From assembly GCA_963204965.1 (NCBI GenBank), contig CAUJKA010000517.1:1-45783 (forward strand): a DNA stretch of 45,783 bases. The letters are read 5' to 3'. The translations under genes and the position numbers were made by a program. The notes beneath the pieces are model-generated. The model was not told the origin of the DNA, did no database searches, and saw nothing but the letters and a program-made list of their open reading frames with translations. Position 1 is the first letter of the stretch; every line of letters starts with the position of its first letter. The stretch comes from Planctomycetota bacterium. GTDB lineage: Bacteria; Planctomycetota; Planctomycetia; Pirellulales; Pirellulaceae. Below, in pieces: positions 1-9,348 of this stretch.

Positions 1-2
1 TC

Positions 3-923
3 ACGGTTGAGCCTGATAAAGAACCGATCATTCCGGAGTTCCGGATCGAAAAATTGGAGATGCTCCGCGGTCGCGCAGTTGATGCGGAAGGCAATCCAGT
101 TGGCAATGCGGTAGTGAGGTTCTATCACGGCGTGTGGGGGACTGACTATCAGCGCAGCAACGACCAAGGCGAATTTCAGCTTGATACCGCAGGACAGCTC
201 ATTGCGAAAGAAAAACCAGCAGAGTCGTCTGTTTGCATGGTGATGGCGTTTGAGCCAAACGGAAAGCGAGCTGGGATGGTTGAAATCGATCCCAAGACTT
301 TTGATGACCGCTCCACGATAACAGTGGTGATGAAAGATCGTTCCCCGACATGGGTTGTCGACCAGATCCAACACCACTTCGATCATGGGCTGACTGAAGC
401 GACTCGAAAAATTCGGGAAGGCTGGGCGGGAGAAATGCAAAATCAAAGAAAAGCGTTTGCAGCGGGCGATATCGGTCAAGTTCCTCCTAACATGTCCGAA
501 GGCGAGTGGCTCCAAAGCGAATGCAAGTCGTTGGACGAAATGCGAGGCAAGTTTGTGCTTCTCGACTTTTGGTTTATCGGCTGCGGTCCATGTGCCGCTG
601 ACACGCCAACGTTAAAGCTGGCCCGCGAATTGTTCGGTGGTTCTGACTTTGAGATTGTCGGCGTCCACGCCTCGCCGGCCTCTGCCGAAAGTGTGCTCCA
701 GTACATTCAGCAGAACGGAGTCAAATACCCGACCGTTGTTGATACTCCTGAAGAAACGATCAGTCGCCGTTTTCGAGAGCTAGCAGTAACCAGCTTTCCT
801 TCCTACATTCTGCTCGATCGCGAAGGGAAGATCATCCACAACGATCATTTAAGTATGAGTCCAAGCCTTCGGCTCTTCAAGGTCGAAATCATCTACTCCG
901 CGCTACGCTCCGCTCGCGAATAG
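3..923 (+). CDS. C-terminal part of a secreted TlpA-like thioredoxin-fold protein (partial at left edge)
   Basis: The reading frame is open from the first bases of the window, so the true start lies upstream and only the C-terminal ~306 residues are here. The visible part begins with a carboxypeptidase-regulatory-like beta-sandwich (LRGRAVDAEGNPVGNAVVRF), a fold common in planctomycete envelope proteins. A thioredoxin-like domain follows, with the redox motif FWFIGCGPCAAD (CxxC near 587-600) and a cis-proline loop (TSFPSY, near 790). Proteins of this type reduce or isomerise disulfides, or act as TlpA/ResA-like reductants outside the cytoplasm. The substrate cannot be inferred. A TTG at 54 could be read as a start, but it falls inside an uninterrupted frame and has no clear ribosome binding site. 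Confidence 0.8.
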   Translation, partial: TVEPDKEPIIPEFRIEKLEMLRGRAVDAEGNPVGNAVVRFYHGVWGTDYQRSNDQGEFQLDTAGQLIAKEKPAESSVCMVMAFEPNGKRAGMVEIDPKTFDDRSTITVVMKDRSPTWVVDQIQHHFDHGLTEATRKIREGWAGEMQNQRKAFAAGDIGQVPPNMSEGEWLQSECKSLDEMRGKFVLLDFWFIGCGPCAADTPTLKLARELFGGSDFEIVGVHASPASAESVLQYIQQNGVKYPTVVDTPEETISRRFRELAVTSFPSYILLDREGKIIHNDHLSMSPSLRLFKVEIIYSALRSARE

Positions 924-1393
924 GCATCTGAATCGGGGAATTGGACACGGAGGACACGGTCGCCCTGCGCAGGCTGAATCGAGTGGTGATAGTATCCAAC
1001 GCACGTCCGTATATCTCAACCTCAAAGTTGTTCAACAGTCGCTTACGATCTGCTACAGTTATTCGCAGTGGTAAGGAGCGGCGCTTTGCTGTACCGTTTC
1101 GCTACTACAATTCCTTGGCGGTGAATTCTCAACCTTCTTTACGGAAAAGCATAAGTGTGCGTGTGTAATCGTCTAACAAAGGCGAGGCTTTTGGGCGTGG
1201 AGCTCGTCGTTACAATTCTCGTCGTTACAAATCTCGCTATCAACTAGGGAAACCTGAGAGTCCTGAATCGCTTCAAATCACCCTCGAAAAGCCCCTATGA
1301 CCTGTTGAATTACACTCAGTAGAATACGTGTTACCCGAACCACGGTGGGCTGTTTTGCGGTCGGACATACGCTAACCCACTTCGAGAATTTCA
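924..1393. other. Intergenic gap, no supported gene
   Basis: No convincing coding sequence is seen in these 470 bases. A 75-codon TTG-initiated frame at 941-1168 has no ribosome binding site and no recognisable motif. The stretch holds a copy of GGGGAATTGGACACGGA near 935, shared with the hairpin at 5214-5249. It also has a short tandem duplication of CTCGTCGTTACAA near 1206-1236. The promoter of the following large gene is probably in the last 100 bases, but I see no clear promoter boxes. Confidence 0.5.
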
Positions 1394-4300
1394 ATGAGAA
1401 TATGTACCCAGTTTTTGTTGTCAATCTGTCTGTCTATAGTTCCAATGGTCGTCTGGGCGGAAGATCAGTTGACTATCGAAGTCAATAAACCAATCTACAC
1501 ATGGCGAGTTCATCCGTCGAGCGAAAGGATATTCGGGGCATCATTCGATACGAACGAAATTATCGAATTCAATTCCTCAGCGGAGACGGTTAGGCGATTT
1601 TCGGTAGCGGAAGGACCTGCGGAGATTGTTTTCAAGGGGAATCTGCTGGTAGCCGCATGCACTAAAGGAAAACGATTGCAATTAATCGATCTTGATCAGA
1701 ACAACATTGCGGGAGAAATTTCTCTTGATGGCAAATCGCCATTTGGTCTCTGTTGTTCGGAGGTAGATAATCCGTATGTCTATTGCTTTTGCGATTCGAG
1801 CGCCAACTCTAGCGAAATCGTTCAATGCGATTTGCAGAAAATGTCGGTCGTCTCTAAGCAAAAAACCGGACGAAACGAGATTTTGGTCGCTTCAGCAGCC
1901 ATGAGTTCCGATGGTAAGTTGCTTGTGCTTAGCCCTGATGGGACCGCACCGATTATATTGCTTAGCGTAGATGAGAATAACGGTAAATTTCGGTCGTCCA
2001 AGGCCCTACGAGATCTAGATGGAGTGATTGGGCGAGACGCCGATAGTCAATTTTGGTGCGCTCGCGGCTTTCTTTATCCAGTCAAGGGCTCTCCGCCAAT
2101 TCAGAGATTCTCTGGGAAGGTCGCTACCACAATTCACTCGCCAAGCAATTTAGTTGCTTCCCTTGGCAAAGAAACTCTTTACATCGAATCACTATCGGAT
2201 TCTAAGCGGATAGCTAGGATTCCGATCAAATCGTTAAGTGCAAAGGAGATAGAGTCAAATGATCCAATTTATCGCTTTCCGCGAGGTGTACCGCGAAAGG
2301 ACCTGCAATTCCTTCCTTCTTCGAAGAAGGTCCTTTACGGCGACTCGCTTCGAGGACACCTAATTCCTTATGGATCTGCCGCTGCAAGCAATCTCCAGAC
2401 TGCCAATGGCACTTCGGTGGATGCGGGTAAGGAAGAGTTCAATCATGTCCACACTTCTGAGAATGTGAAATCTTGGGTAGTCGATTCACAGACGGGCCGT
2501 GTCTTTGCAGCCTTTGAAGAAGATGATGTGGTCGTCGAGTTTGACTCAAAGGGTAATGAGTTGCGGAGACTTCCAACTTCTGGAGGACCTACGGAACTAC
2601 TTATCAAGAACGATTGCCTTGCCGTTCTTTGTGCTCGCAGCAACAGAATTACTGTTTATCAACTGACAGACAATAAGCTACGAGGAGAAATTAAGCTGTT
2701 GGGATTTAGGTTGGGTGGTTTGTGCGGTTCTCGCGTAAAGAACGATTGGGTCTATGCTTTCTCGTTTCAGAGCCCCCAAGGAGATGCAGAGTTCTTCAAG
2801 TGTAACCTCAAGAACTTGTCAGCCAAGTCAATGCTTCAGCCAAATAATCGCCCTATTGCGGACCGTGCGGTAATGAGCCCAGACGGAAAGTGGGTGTTGA
2901 GTGGATTCGGGAACGATGGTAGATGGGGGAGCCTAATACTGCGCAATGTGAACGAGAGTTGGTCTCAACTTAGCGAAGGAAAAGGTATCAATACCGTAAA
3001 GCCCATACAGACGGTGAATGTAGATGCGAGTTCCCGCTATTGGCTGTTGGGGAACACGCTTCTCACTATCGACTTAACAAGACAGGAGAGAGTCTTTGCT
3101 CAAGCCTCAGCAATCGCCATGCATCCTGAGCAAGATTTAATTGCCACATTTCACGCCCAACAATTAAAGCTTGAAAAGCGCAGTGACGGACAACTCCTAG
3201 AAGAAATCAAGCTTCCCATAGAAGCCTCCATTCTAAGATTTCCTCTGGATCGCCAACGAGAGGATTCGACCGGGGCAGCGAGTTACGTCGGTTTCGATCT
3301 GCACAATAATTTTGTATTTGTAGGGACCGCGAGAGGTGGGTATTGGGTTCCTTTGGGCGATAGATTTAAGGCCTTGAAAGTCGAGAGTTTCGCAAAGCAA
3401 GAAACGAGTTTCCAGGGAGTAGTCGGAACTCCACTTAAGATCCCCATCCAACTCGAACGAACATCAACCAGTCCAAAACTATCCATAAAGGCATCTCCGC
3501 AGGGGGTGGAGTTAGTCGACGGCGCGATTGTTTGGACGCCCATGCGTAATCAAGTAGGTAATGCTGAAGTGAGTGTTGATCTGCTTTCAGAATCAGGCAG
3601 CACGATAGATTCGCTTTACCTGAAAATTGAGGTCAACTTACCACAGCTTAGTATAGGCTTTAATGCTAAGTCAGCCTCGTTTTCGCCCAATGGACGTTTT
3701 CTTGCGGTTGTAGGAGGGCACGAAGGCAACCTACCGGTTCCGGAAAAGAACATTGCAGTGATCGACGTAGAAACTAGCAAGATCATTGGTCAGCAGGTCG
3801 TGCCTGACGGGATTAATGCCGCAGCGATTGACGACCGATACGTTTACCTATCTGCTGGGGCCAAGAAATTCATCTTTCGGACAAAGCATGACTTTTCTGA
3901 TTTCAAAAGTGCTACAGTCGATGCGACACCTATCTATCTGAGCTGTGCAATAGCCGGAAATTTGATTGTCACTACTGAGCGCGGTGTAAACGATGAAATA
4001 AATGTTGTCGAAACAGATAAACTTGACGAATTGTCTAAGCTCAGTCCTCAGTCGCTAAGGCGCGAAGCGGTAGCAACCGACCTGAATGTTGCAGTACTCA
4101 ACAATAAAACTGTTCGCGTAGGACATGTGCTTTTCGATCGGCAATTAGGAACTCGGCTGGCGATAACACAATCAGCCAAACTTCGATCAATACAAATCGA
4201 ATCGACACCCAAGAATTGGGCGCAGGGTAGCGAAAAAGGCACCTGGGGTTATCGAAATGCGAGTGAGGCAGACTACTTTCGTCTTTCAAATCTCACAATT

Positions 4301-5083
4301 AATGCCAACCAGCAGTTAGCTATTCTGAGTACTTATCCAATGGCGGCATTGCTAGACAATCAGAAAAGTGTCGAAAGATCAATTGATGGAAGAGGGGCCG
4401 TTTTCGTATCCAGAACTACTCTAAAGTGTGTTGACTTAGCGAATAGCATCGAGCTGGATGAAATTGTCGTTAGTGATACTCGAGGTACTCAGCCACAAGT
4501 CCACCAAGTCAAGGACTGGCACCTGCTGTGGGATCATGCCAAATTTCGCAGCATACCGGCAATGTCATCCGATCGAATTGTGTTGGCATCGGGTGGTCGC
4601 GTAGTGCTCTTGAACCTACCAGATGGGGTGAAAGAGAAGGAACAGATTCCTTTGCCCCAGTTGCACGTCCCCGACTCGATGGTCGTGCCAGTAGAGGATC
4701 AGGCGAGCATTCCGATCAACTGTGTCATGGACAGCGAATGTACGCTTCAGCTAGCAGGCTTCCTGCCAGGATTGACTGTCACTAGTCAGAACCACTTAGA
4801 AATTGACCTGCCTAAACTCTGGCAAGCTTGGTTAACTCGGGCTGCTAAAGATGGACAATTGGTCAATGAAGTGGTTGAATTGAATCCCAAACTGTCATTT
4901 GAAAAGAACGAGAACTTGTTCAAATCTCTTGTGGGCCGGGAACTTCCTGCTGATAAAGTGGCTCTGCAGGTCGAGGTTCCATTAGTCATCAAGAACCAAG
5001 AGGTAGTTGTCACGAGACTGAACTTTTCCATGGTCGCGCTAGGACCGCGAAAGGCTTTCCTGAAGGCTATAGGCCAGAACTAG
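1394..5083 (+). CDS. Large secreted beta-propeller protein with internal duplication
   Basis: 1229 residues starting at ATG 1394. A signal peptide is clear: basic MRIC, a hydrophobic stretch, and a probable cleavage after VVWA (~residue 22). Residues ~45-320 and ~370-640 are homologous halves. Both carry blocks of the form VxEFxSxxxxxRR, then GGPTELL or EGPAEIV, then GLCxSxV, then a MSxDGK strand, consistent with WD40/YVTN-type beta-propeller blades. Around residues 665-755 there is a cadherin/Ig-like domain with the characteristic IVWTPMRNQVGNAEVSV segment. A second propeller-like stretch (SASFSPNGRFLAVVGG) follows. No catalytic motif is visible. It is likely a periplasmic or surface binding protein of unknown ligand. 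It converges on the dehydrogenase gene downstream. Confidence 0.8.
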   Translation: MRICTQFLLSICLSIVPMVVWAEDQLTIEVNKPIYTWRVHPSSERIFGASFDTNEIIEFNSSAETVRRFSVAEGPAEIVFKGNLLVAACTKGKRLQLIDLDQNNIAGEISLDGKSPFGLCCSEVDNPYVYCFCDSSANSSEIVQCDLQKMSVVSKQKTGRNEILVASAAMSSDGKLLVLSPDGTAPIILLSVDENNGKFRSSKALRDLDGVIGRDADSQFWCARGFLYPVKGSPPIQRFSGKVATTIHSPSNLVASLGKETLYIESLSDSKRIARIPIKSLSAKEIESNDPIYRFPRGVPRKDLQFLPSSKKVLYGDSLRGHLIPYGSAAASNLQTANGTSVDAGKEEFNHVHTSENVKSWVVDSQTGRVFAAFEEDDVVVEFDSKGNELRRLPTSGGPTELLIKNDCLAVLCARSNRITVYQLTDNKLRGEIKLLGFRLGGLCGSRVKNDWVYAFSFQSPQGDAEFFKCNLKNLSAKSMLQPNNRPIADRAVMSPDGKWVLSGFGNDGRWGSLILRNVNESWSQLSEGKGINTVKPIQTVNVDASSRYWLLGNTLLTIDLTRQERVFAQASAIAMHPEQDLIATFHAQQLKLEKRSDGQLLEEIKLPIEASILRFPLDRQREDSTGAASYVGFDLHNNFVFVGTARGGYWVPLGDRFKALKVESFAKQETSFQGVVGTPLKIPIQLERTSTSPKLSIKASPQGVELVDGAIVWTPMRNQVGNAEVSVDLLSESGSTIDSLYLKIEVNLPQLSIGFNAKSASFSPNGRFLAVVGGHEGNLPVPEKNIAVIDVETSKIIGQQVVPDGINAAAIDDRYVYLSAGAKKFIFRTKHDFSDFKSATVDATPIYLSCAIAGNLIVTTERGVNDEINVVETDKLDELSKLSPQSLRREAVATDLNVAVLNNKTVRVGHVLFDRQLGTRLAITQSAKLRSIQIESTPKNWAQGSEKGTWGYRNASEADYFRLSNLTINANQQLAILSTYPMAALLDNQKSVERSIDGRGAVFVSRTTLKCVDLANSIELDEIVVSDTRGTQPQVHQVKDWHLLWDHAKFRSIPAMSSDRIVLASGGRVVLLNLPDGVKEKEQIPLPQLHVPDSMVVPVEDQASIPINCVMDSECTLQLAGFLPGLTVTSQNHLEIDLPKLWQAWLTRAAKDGQLVNEVVELNPKLSFEKNENLFKSLVGRELPADKVALQVEVPLVIKNQEVVVTRLNFSMVALGPRKAFLKAIGQN

Positions 5084-5213
5084 AAGTTGCCGCAATGCGA
5101 ATGTTGCGTTGGCGGCGCGTAACACACTCTTGAGAATTGGGACGCCAAGCCACGGCACCTGAACGCACTTGTCCTCAAATGATTCTGGGGTTTCGCCGTG
5201 TCTTCCGTACAAT

Positions 5214-5249
5214 CCGTGTCCAATCATATTGGCGGGGAATTGGACACGG
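5214..5249. repeat. Perfect 11-bp inverted repeat between convergent genes
   Basis: CCGTGTCCAAT at 5214-5224 pairs with ATTGGACACGG at 5239-5249 across a 14-base loop. It lies in the 223-base gap between two converging genes. No run of T follows on either strand, so it is not a classical intrinsic terminator. The right arm recurs near 935, and a related TGTCCGTGTCCAA occurs near 42032. A dispersed palindromic element is the simplest reading. Confidence 0.6.
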
Positions 5250-5306
5250 ATATCGCCGGTAATGCGCAGCAACACGGCTGATCAGGGCGTGAGTGTTGAT
5301 GAGTTT

Positions 5307-8300
5307 CTATTGCGTTAGGTAACTGAAAAGCTGCTCAAGCTGAGTTTGATTGAGCTCTTTCAAAAGGCCTTCGGGCATGAGGGAGCTTTTCATGGCTTGC
5401 ATCTGCTCGACTTGATCGTTGGAGATGGTTACGAGCGAGCCGTCAGCTTTGCGAAGGGTTACGGAGTTGAGGTCCTGCGAGGCTATCATGCCAGTCAGAA
5501 CGCGGCCGTCGTCGGTTAGGACTTGGTACATCTGATAGCCTTCTCGAATTTCTGCGCTGGGGGCGACGATTGCGGTGAGCCAGAATTGTGCGTTGGTGCG
5601 ATCGTAGCTATCCAGCTTCGGACCAATCGACTCGCCTTTGCCAAACAGTTGGTGACACTTGCCACAACGGTCCGCAAACAGCTTCTCACCTGCGACGATG
5701 GCTGGGTGTTCGCTGGAAGTGATCGGATCATTTTTAGCGCGGCTGAATGTGTCTTGCAGCATCTTGTGCAATTGCTGAATCTCTTCGGCTTGCTCGGGCG
5801 AGTTCACTTCGGGGGCTTTACCAAAGGCCTTTTCGACTTCAGCAACCACTTCGGGAACAGTGTGGGATCGAAGTTGAACGATGACGTCGGCGGGAATGTC
5901 TTTCTTCTGAATTCGCCAGCCATTGATCTCTTGCAGCAACAACAGCGCCCACGAAGGACGAGTCGCCAAGGTGCGACTGGCGGTCTCTCGCAAGTTGTGT
6001 TCGTCGGAGATGTTCGCATCAAACGCAGCGACAATCTGCTTGCCTATCGCGTCACCGTCGTAGTTTGCTAAGGCTTGTAGCGCCACGCGTTGCAAGCTTG
6101 GATCATCGCCAGAGCGACCTGTCGCAAGTATCAACAAGGGATCGATAGCGGCGGGATAGTTTTGTTGGCCAAAGACTCCGACGACTTCGATGCGTGTGCC
6201 CAGATCTATCTTCGTGTTGCGCAGCCAGCCGACGAGCTTCTTCAAAGAGTCTTGATCACCTTGCTTGGCAGCCAAGACAACGCCATCGGAGCCTCGCGAA
6301 TCGCGGTAGGTTTGTAAAGCTTGTTGGATAGACTTCGGCAAATTGGGCGGTAGCGATCGGCCTTGGAAGGCTTTGTTCAAGCCGCCGATCATCGTGTCCT
6401 TTACTTTAGAATCCACGGCGATATCGAGCAACTGTGCGCAGCGATTGATGCCTTCGATCGTTCCTGTGGCTGCATAGCGTTGCATCAGTCGCTCCGCGAG
6501 CACGTTTTGCATGACTTTGCTTTGCCAAAGTTCGGGCTGTTTTAACCAAGCCGCCAAAGCGTCGAAGTTGGCGGTGTGAGCTTCCAATGCCCACCATATC
6601 ATCAACGGTACATGCGGATCGCCGCTGTCGTCATGCTGTAGTAGCGATGCAATAACGGGCAAGGCGAACTGTGTGGGAATTCGTTTGGCTGTAGCGGCAA
6701 GTTGGCTACGAACATCCACCTCGGGTTCTACCTTCGCCATCGCGGCCAGAGCCTCGTGACCCTCGCGTCGATCACCCAGCAAGCGAACAGACCAACGACG
6801 GATGTCTGGATTGGTGTGTTGCAGTAGCTCGACCGCAAGCTTGGAATCGAGCGACTGTAAATTCGAAATAGCCCAGAGAGCTTCGATCGATCCGTGCGTT
6901 TGAATCTGTTCAACGAGCTTTGATAGACACGATCGATCACCGCGCCATCCGATTTCGAGTGCCGCTCGCTGGCGGGCCCATTTGTTGGAATGACTAAAAC
7001 ATCCGATTAGTTGCTCGACGTCCAGCTTTGTAAGGTTCACGGGATCATGAAGTCTCTGCCGCGTTCCTTTACCAACTGAGCTACCTTCTGCGCTGGTTGA
7101 GTCAGCGCGAACAGGTGCGATGCGATAGATGCGACCGCTTTCCTTGTGCCAATCGTCGACGGGGCTCACGTGACTCAGCCGAGTGTCGTACCAATCGGCA
7201 ATGTACACACCACCATCAGGGCCGACTCCACCGTAAACAGGTCGGAACCAACGATCGGAGCTCTCTACAAGATTGGGTTCATCGACCGTGCGAAAGGTCG
7301 AGCCATCGCGGTACCGTCGACTATGCCAAACCAGATTGCACATCGAATTCGGCGCGATGACAGAGCCTTCGAAATCCGGTCCCAGCAAACCTCCATCGTA
7401 AATCAAGAACGCTTGCGGGAATCTTCGATCGTCGCCTTGGAACTTCATCGAATTGAAATAACCGAAGGCAAAAGGATTGGTAAGCGGGCCATGTTTCCCC
7501 CAGTTCTTTTGTGAGTAACTGCCCTGCGGATAATACCAGCCGCGAGTCGCTCCGCCGTTGGTGCCCGAGAATGCGCGGCCTCCGGCGTCGATGTCTAAGC
7601 TGAACGTATTTCCGCCACCTTCGGCAAAAACTTCGAAGATCCGAGTTCGTGGGTCGTAGCGCCAAATGCATTGGCCTTCGAACTCAGTCGATGGTGTCGC
7701 CGCTGAAACAACATTGCCGCCCGTCGTGCTTCCGTTAGCACCATACAGCCAGCCGTCTGGACCAAACATTAAGCTGTTTGCGACGGAGTGAGTGTCTTGG
7801 ATTCCAAAGCCCGAAAGGTGAACTTCGGGATCGCCGTCGGGAATACAGTCTTGATTTTTATCAGGATAAAACAGCAGGTAAGGAGGATTCATCACCCAGA
7901 TGCCGCCTTGGCCGATCGCAACGGATGTAGCGATGTTTAGGCCAGTGATCACATCGCGCTGAACGTCCAGCGTCCCATCATTGTTCGTGTCCTCCAAGAC
8001 TGAGATAACATCGGCACCTTGAACATGATTGGGCGGGGGTGCAGGCGTCTTATCGAAGACCGCTCGAAGATGTTGATCAAAGCGGACGACCTTTAGCCCC
8101 GCCGGATATTGATACTGTCGATATTGAACGACCCACAATCGTCCGGCCGAGTCCCAGCTCAAGAAGAGAGGCTGAGAGACCTTGGGCTCACTGGCGATCA
8201 ATTCAATGCTCAATCCATCGCGAACTCGAAACGTCGGGATAGCTTGTTCAGGGGCCGTGGGCTTGGAGTCATCTGCCATCACTCCGCGACCGGGACGCGA

Positions 8301-8474
8301 GCGTAGGATCTCTGCGACCTCTTCGTTACCAGCTAGCTCTTCGATTTTCTTCTGCGAATTGGTGCGAGCAGGTTCACTTTTGTCTTGCGCGATAGCTTGG
8401 CAATTTGACCAAGCCGCGCACACGGCGATTAGTTGAATCGTCAACATCCAAGGTAGATGTGTGTTGGATCTCAT
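5307..8474 (-). CDS. PVC-type membrane-bound dehydrogenase with HEAT repeats and C-terminal heme-binding domain
   Basis: 1055 residues from ATG at 8474, with an N-terminal signal sequence (MRSNTHLPWMLTIQLIAVCA). Residues ~80-430 form the six-bladed propeller dehydrogenase domain seen in Pirellula/Verrucomicrobium proteins (WDSAGRLWVVQYRQY, FGPDGWLYGANGSTTGG, VYIADWYDTRLSH). Residues ~470-860 are alpha-helical HEAT-like repeats. Residues ~925-1055 are the single-heme domain with CGKCH at 937-941 and the usual TDDGRVLTGMI and LMPEGLL blocks. The family combination is a periplasmic sugar or alcohol dehydrogenase-like protein passing electrons to a covalent heme. The substrate is unknown. It appears monocistronic. 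Confidence 0.88.
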   Translation of the reverse strand: MRSNTHLPWMLTIQLIAVCAAWSNCQAIAQDKSEPARTNSQKKIEELAGNEEVAEILRSRPGRGVMADDSKPTAPEQAIPTFRVRDGLSIELIASEPKVSQPLFLSWDSAGRLWVVQYRQYQYPAGLKVVRFDQHLRAVFDKTPAPPPNHVQGADVISVLEDTNNDGTLDVQRDVITGLNIATSVAIGQGGIWVMNPPYLLFYPDKNQDCIPDGDPEVHLSGFGIQDTHSVANSLMFGPDGWLYGANGSTTGGNVVSAATPSTEFEGQCIWRYDPRTRIFEVFAEGGGNTFSLDIDAGGRAFSGTNGGATRGWYYPQGSYSQKNWGKHGPLTNPFAFGYFNSMKFQGDDRRFPQAFLIYDGGLLGPDFEGSVIAPNSMCNLVWHSRRYRDGSTFRTVDEPNLVESSDRWFRPVYGGVGPDGGVYIADWYDTRLSHVSPVDDWHKESGRIYRIAPVRADSTSAEGSSVGKGTRQRLHDPVNLTKLDVEQLIGCFSHSNKWARQRAALEIGWRGDRSCLSKLVEQIQTHGSIEALWAISNLQSLDSKLAVELLQHTNPDIRRWSVRLLGDRREGHEALAAMAKVEPEVDVRSQLAATAKRIPTQFALPVIASLLQHDDSGDPHVPLMIWWALEAHTANFDALAAWLKQPELWQSKVMQNVLAERLMQRYAATGTIEGINRCAQLLDIAVDSKVKDTMIGGLNKAFQGRSLPPNLPKSIQQALQTYRDSRGSDGVVLAAKQGDQDSLKKLVGWLRNTKIDLGTRIEVVGVFGQQNYPAAIDPLLILATGRSGDDPSLQRVALQALANYDGDAIGKQIVAAFDANISDEHNLRETASRTLATRPSWALLLLQEINGWRIQKKDIPADVIVQLRSHTVPEVVAEVEKAFGKAPEVNSPEQAEEIQQLHKMLQDTFSRAKNDPITSSEHPAIVAGEKLFADRCGKCHQLFGKGESIGPKLDSYDRTNAQFWLTAIVAPSAEIREGYQMYQVLTDDGRVLTGMIASQDLNSVTLRKADGSLVTISNDQVEQMQAMKSSLMPEGLLKELNQTQLEQLFSYLTQ

Positions 8475-8970
8475 AGTGCGTCGAATTAGGTAGGATGGTT
8501 TTTCGGCGGGAACTTGCCGAGACAGGTGAAGCAGAAATCGGCGAGTTTGAGTGGGTTAGCGTCGGTGGAGCGACAGCGTTTTATTCTAACTACTTACGTG
8601 GAGAGCGTGTGAAGAAATGAAAGTCGCCTTTCGCTCCCGCGAAAGTAGCGTGGAGGTAGCTGATCCCGCCAGGGTTCAGATCCAAAGAACGGGCGGGACG
8701 CCCGTGCACCCGCTACTTTCGCGGGAGCGAAAGGCGACTATCCTGGGCCACCTATGGGCATTAGAACTGCTACAACCGGACCAATCTAACATCGGTAGTC
8801 TCTACTTGGGGACTCGATCCTCATATTACTTAAGCAATTGACGCACTGCAGCACTGGTAAGCTAAATCATTCTGGACGAAATTCCAGCTTGACTCTCGTG
8901 CGAGTTCGTCAGGGTACGCTGCCCCCCGATACCCAAAAAATATTTCCAAGTAGTCACGGAGCTAGAAAAA
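8475..8970. other. Intergenic region upstream of the chemotaxis genes
   Basis: 496 bases between the divergent dehydrogenase and response-regulator genes. It must carry promoters in both directions. The only clear structure is the 118-base palindromic element at 8622-8739. I see no additional gene. Confidence 0.5.
8622..8739. repeat. Composite palindromic element (29-bp inverted repeat around a GC hairpin)
   Basis: Positions 8622-8650 are the exact reverse complement of 8711-8739 (29 of 29 bases; core CGCCTTTCGCTCCCGCGAAA). Between them lies a second hairpin, ACGGGCG / CGCCCGT at 8689-8705 with a three-base loop. A 23-base identical half-copy occurs 35 kb away at 43895-43917. There are no coding capacity and no target duplications that I can define. 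This resembles REP/BIME-type or MITE-like units mobilised in trans. Confidence 0.75.
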
Positions 8971-9345
8971 GTGCGTGCATTAGTCATCGATGATTCTCGG
9001 GCGATCCGACGGGTCATTGGAAACATTTTGAAAGAAATTGGGTGGGAAGTCACCGAAGCCGTTCACGGCCTAGATGCGCTTGCTCAATTGGAGGCAACCG
9101 GCTGTCCTGATCTGATGTTAATCGATTGGAACATGCCAGAGATGAACGGTTTGGAGTTCATCAAAGCTGCCAGAGCTCTGCCGGCCTACAAAGAGGTGCC
9201 CATGATGATGGTCACCACTGAGACGGAGATGGAGCGTATGGCGCAAGCGTTCATCGCAGGAGTGAACGAATATTTGATGAAGCCATTTGACAAGACTCAA
9301 CTGCTAGAAAAACTGCAGATACTCGGAATTGAGACTGGAGTCTAA
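8971..9345 (+). CDS. cheY: CheY-like single-domain response regulator
   Basis: 124 residues from a GTG start; GGAG lies nine bases upstream. It is a stand-alone receiver domain. The acidic pair D7-D8, phospho-acceptor D52 (LMLIDWNMPEM), T82/T83 and K104-P105 are all in place. It should take phosphate from a CheA-type kinase and act as a diffusible output. It sits only three bases before cheB, so the two are almost certainly co-transcribed. It resembles the second receiver at 12013 (both have the DWNMP block), which suggests duplicated CheY paralogues. Whether it acts on a flagellar motor or another output cannot be told here. Confidence 0.9.
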   Translation: MRALVIDDSRAIRRVIGNILKEIGWEVTEAVHGLDALAQLEATGCPDLMLIDWNMPEMNGLEFIKAARALPAYKEVPMMMVTTETEMERMAQAFIAGVNEYLMKPFDKTQLLEKLQILGIETGV

Positions 9346-9348
9346 TTC

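Noticed and set aside
941..1168. 75-codon frame in the first gap
   Set aside because: TTG start, no ribosome binding site, and it begins inside a repeated GGACACGG sequence.
5523..6071. 182-codon plus-strand open frame over the membrane-bound dehydrogenase
   Set aside because: Antisense to the HEAT and heme region of a well-supported gene; no motif or ribosome binding site.
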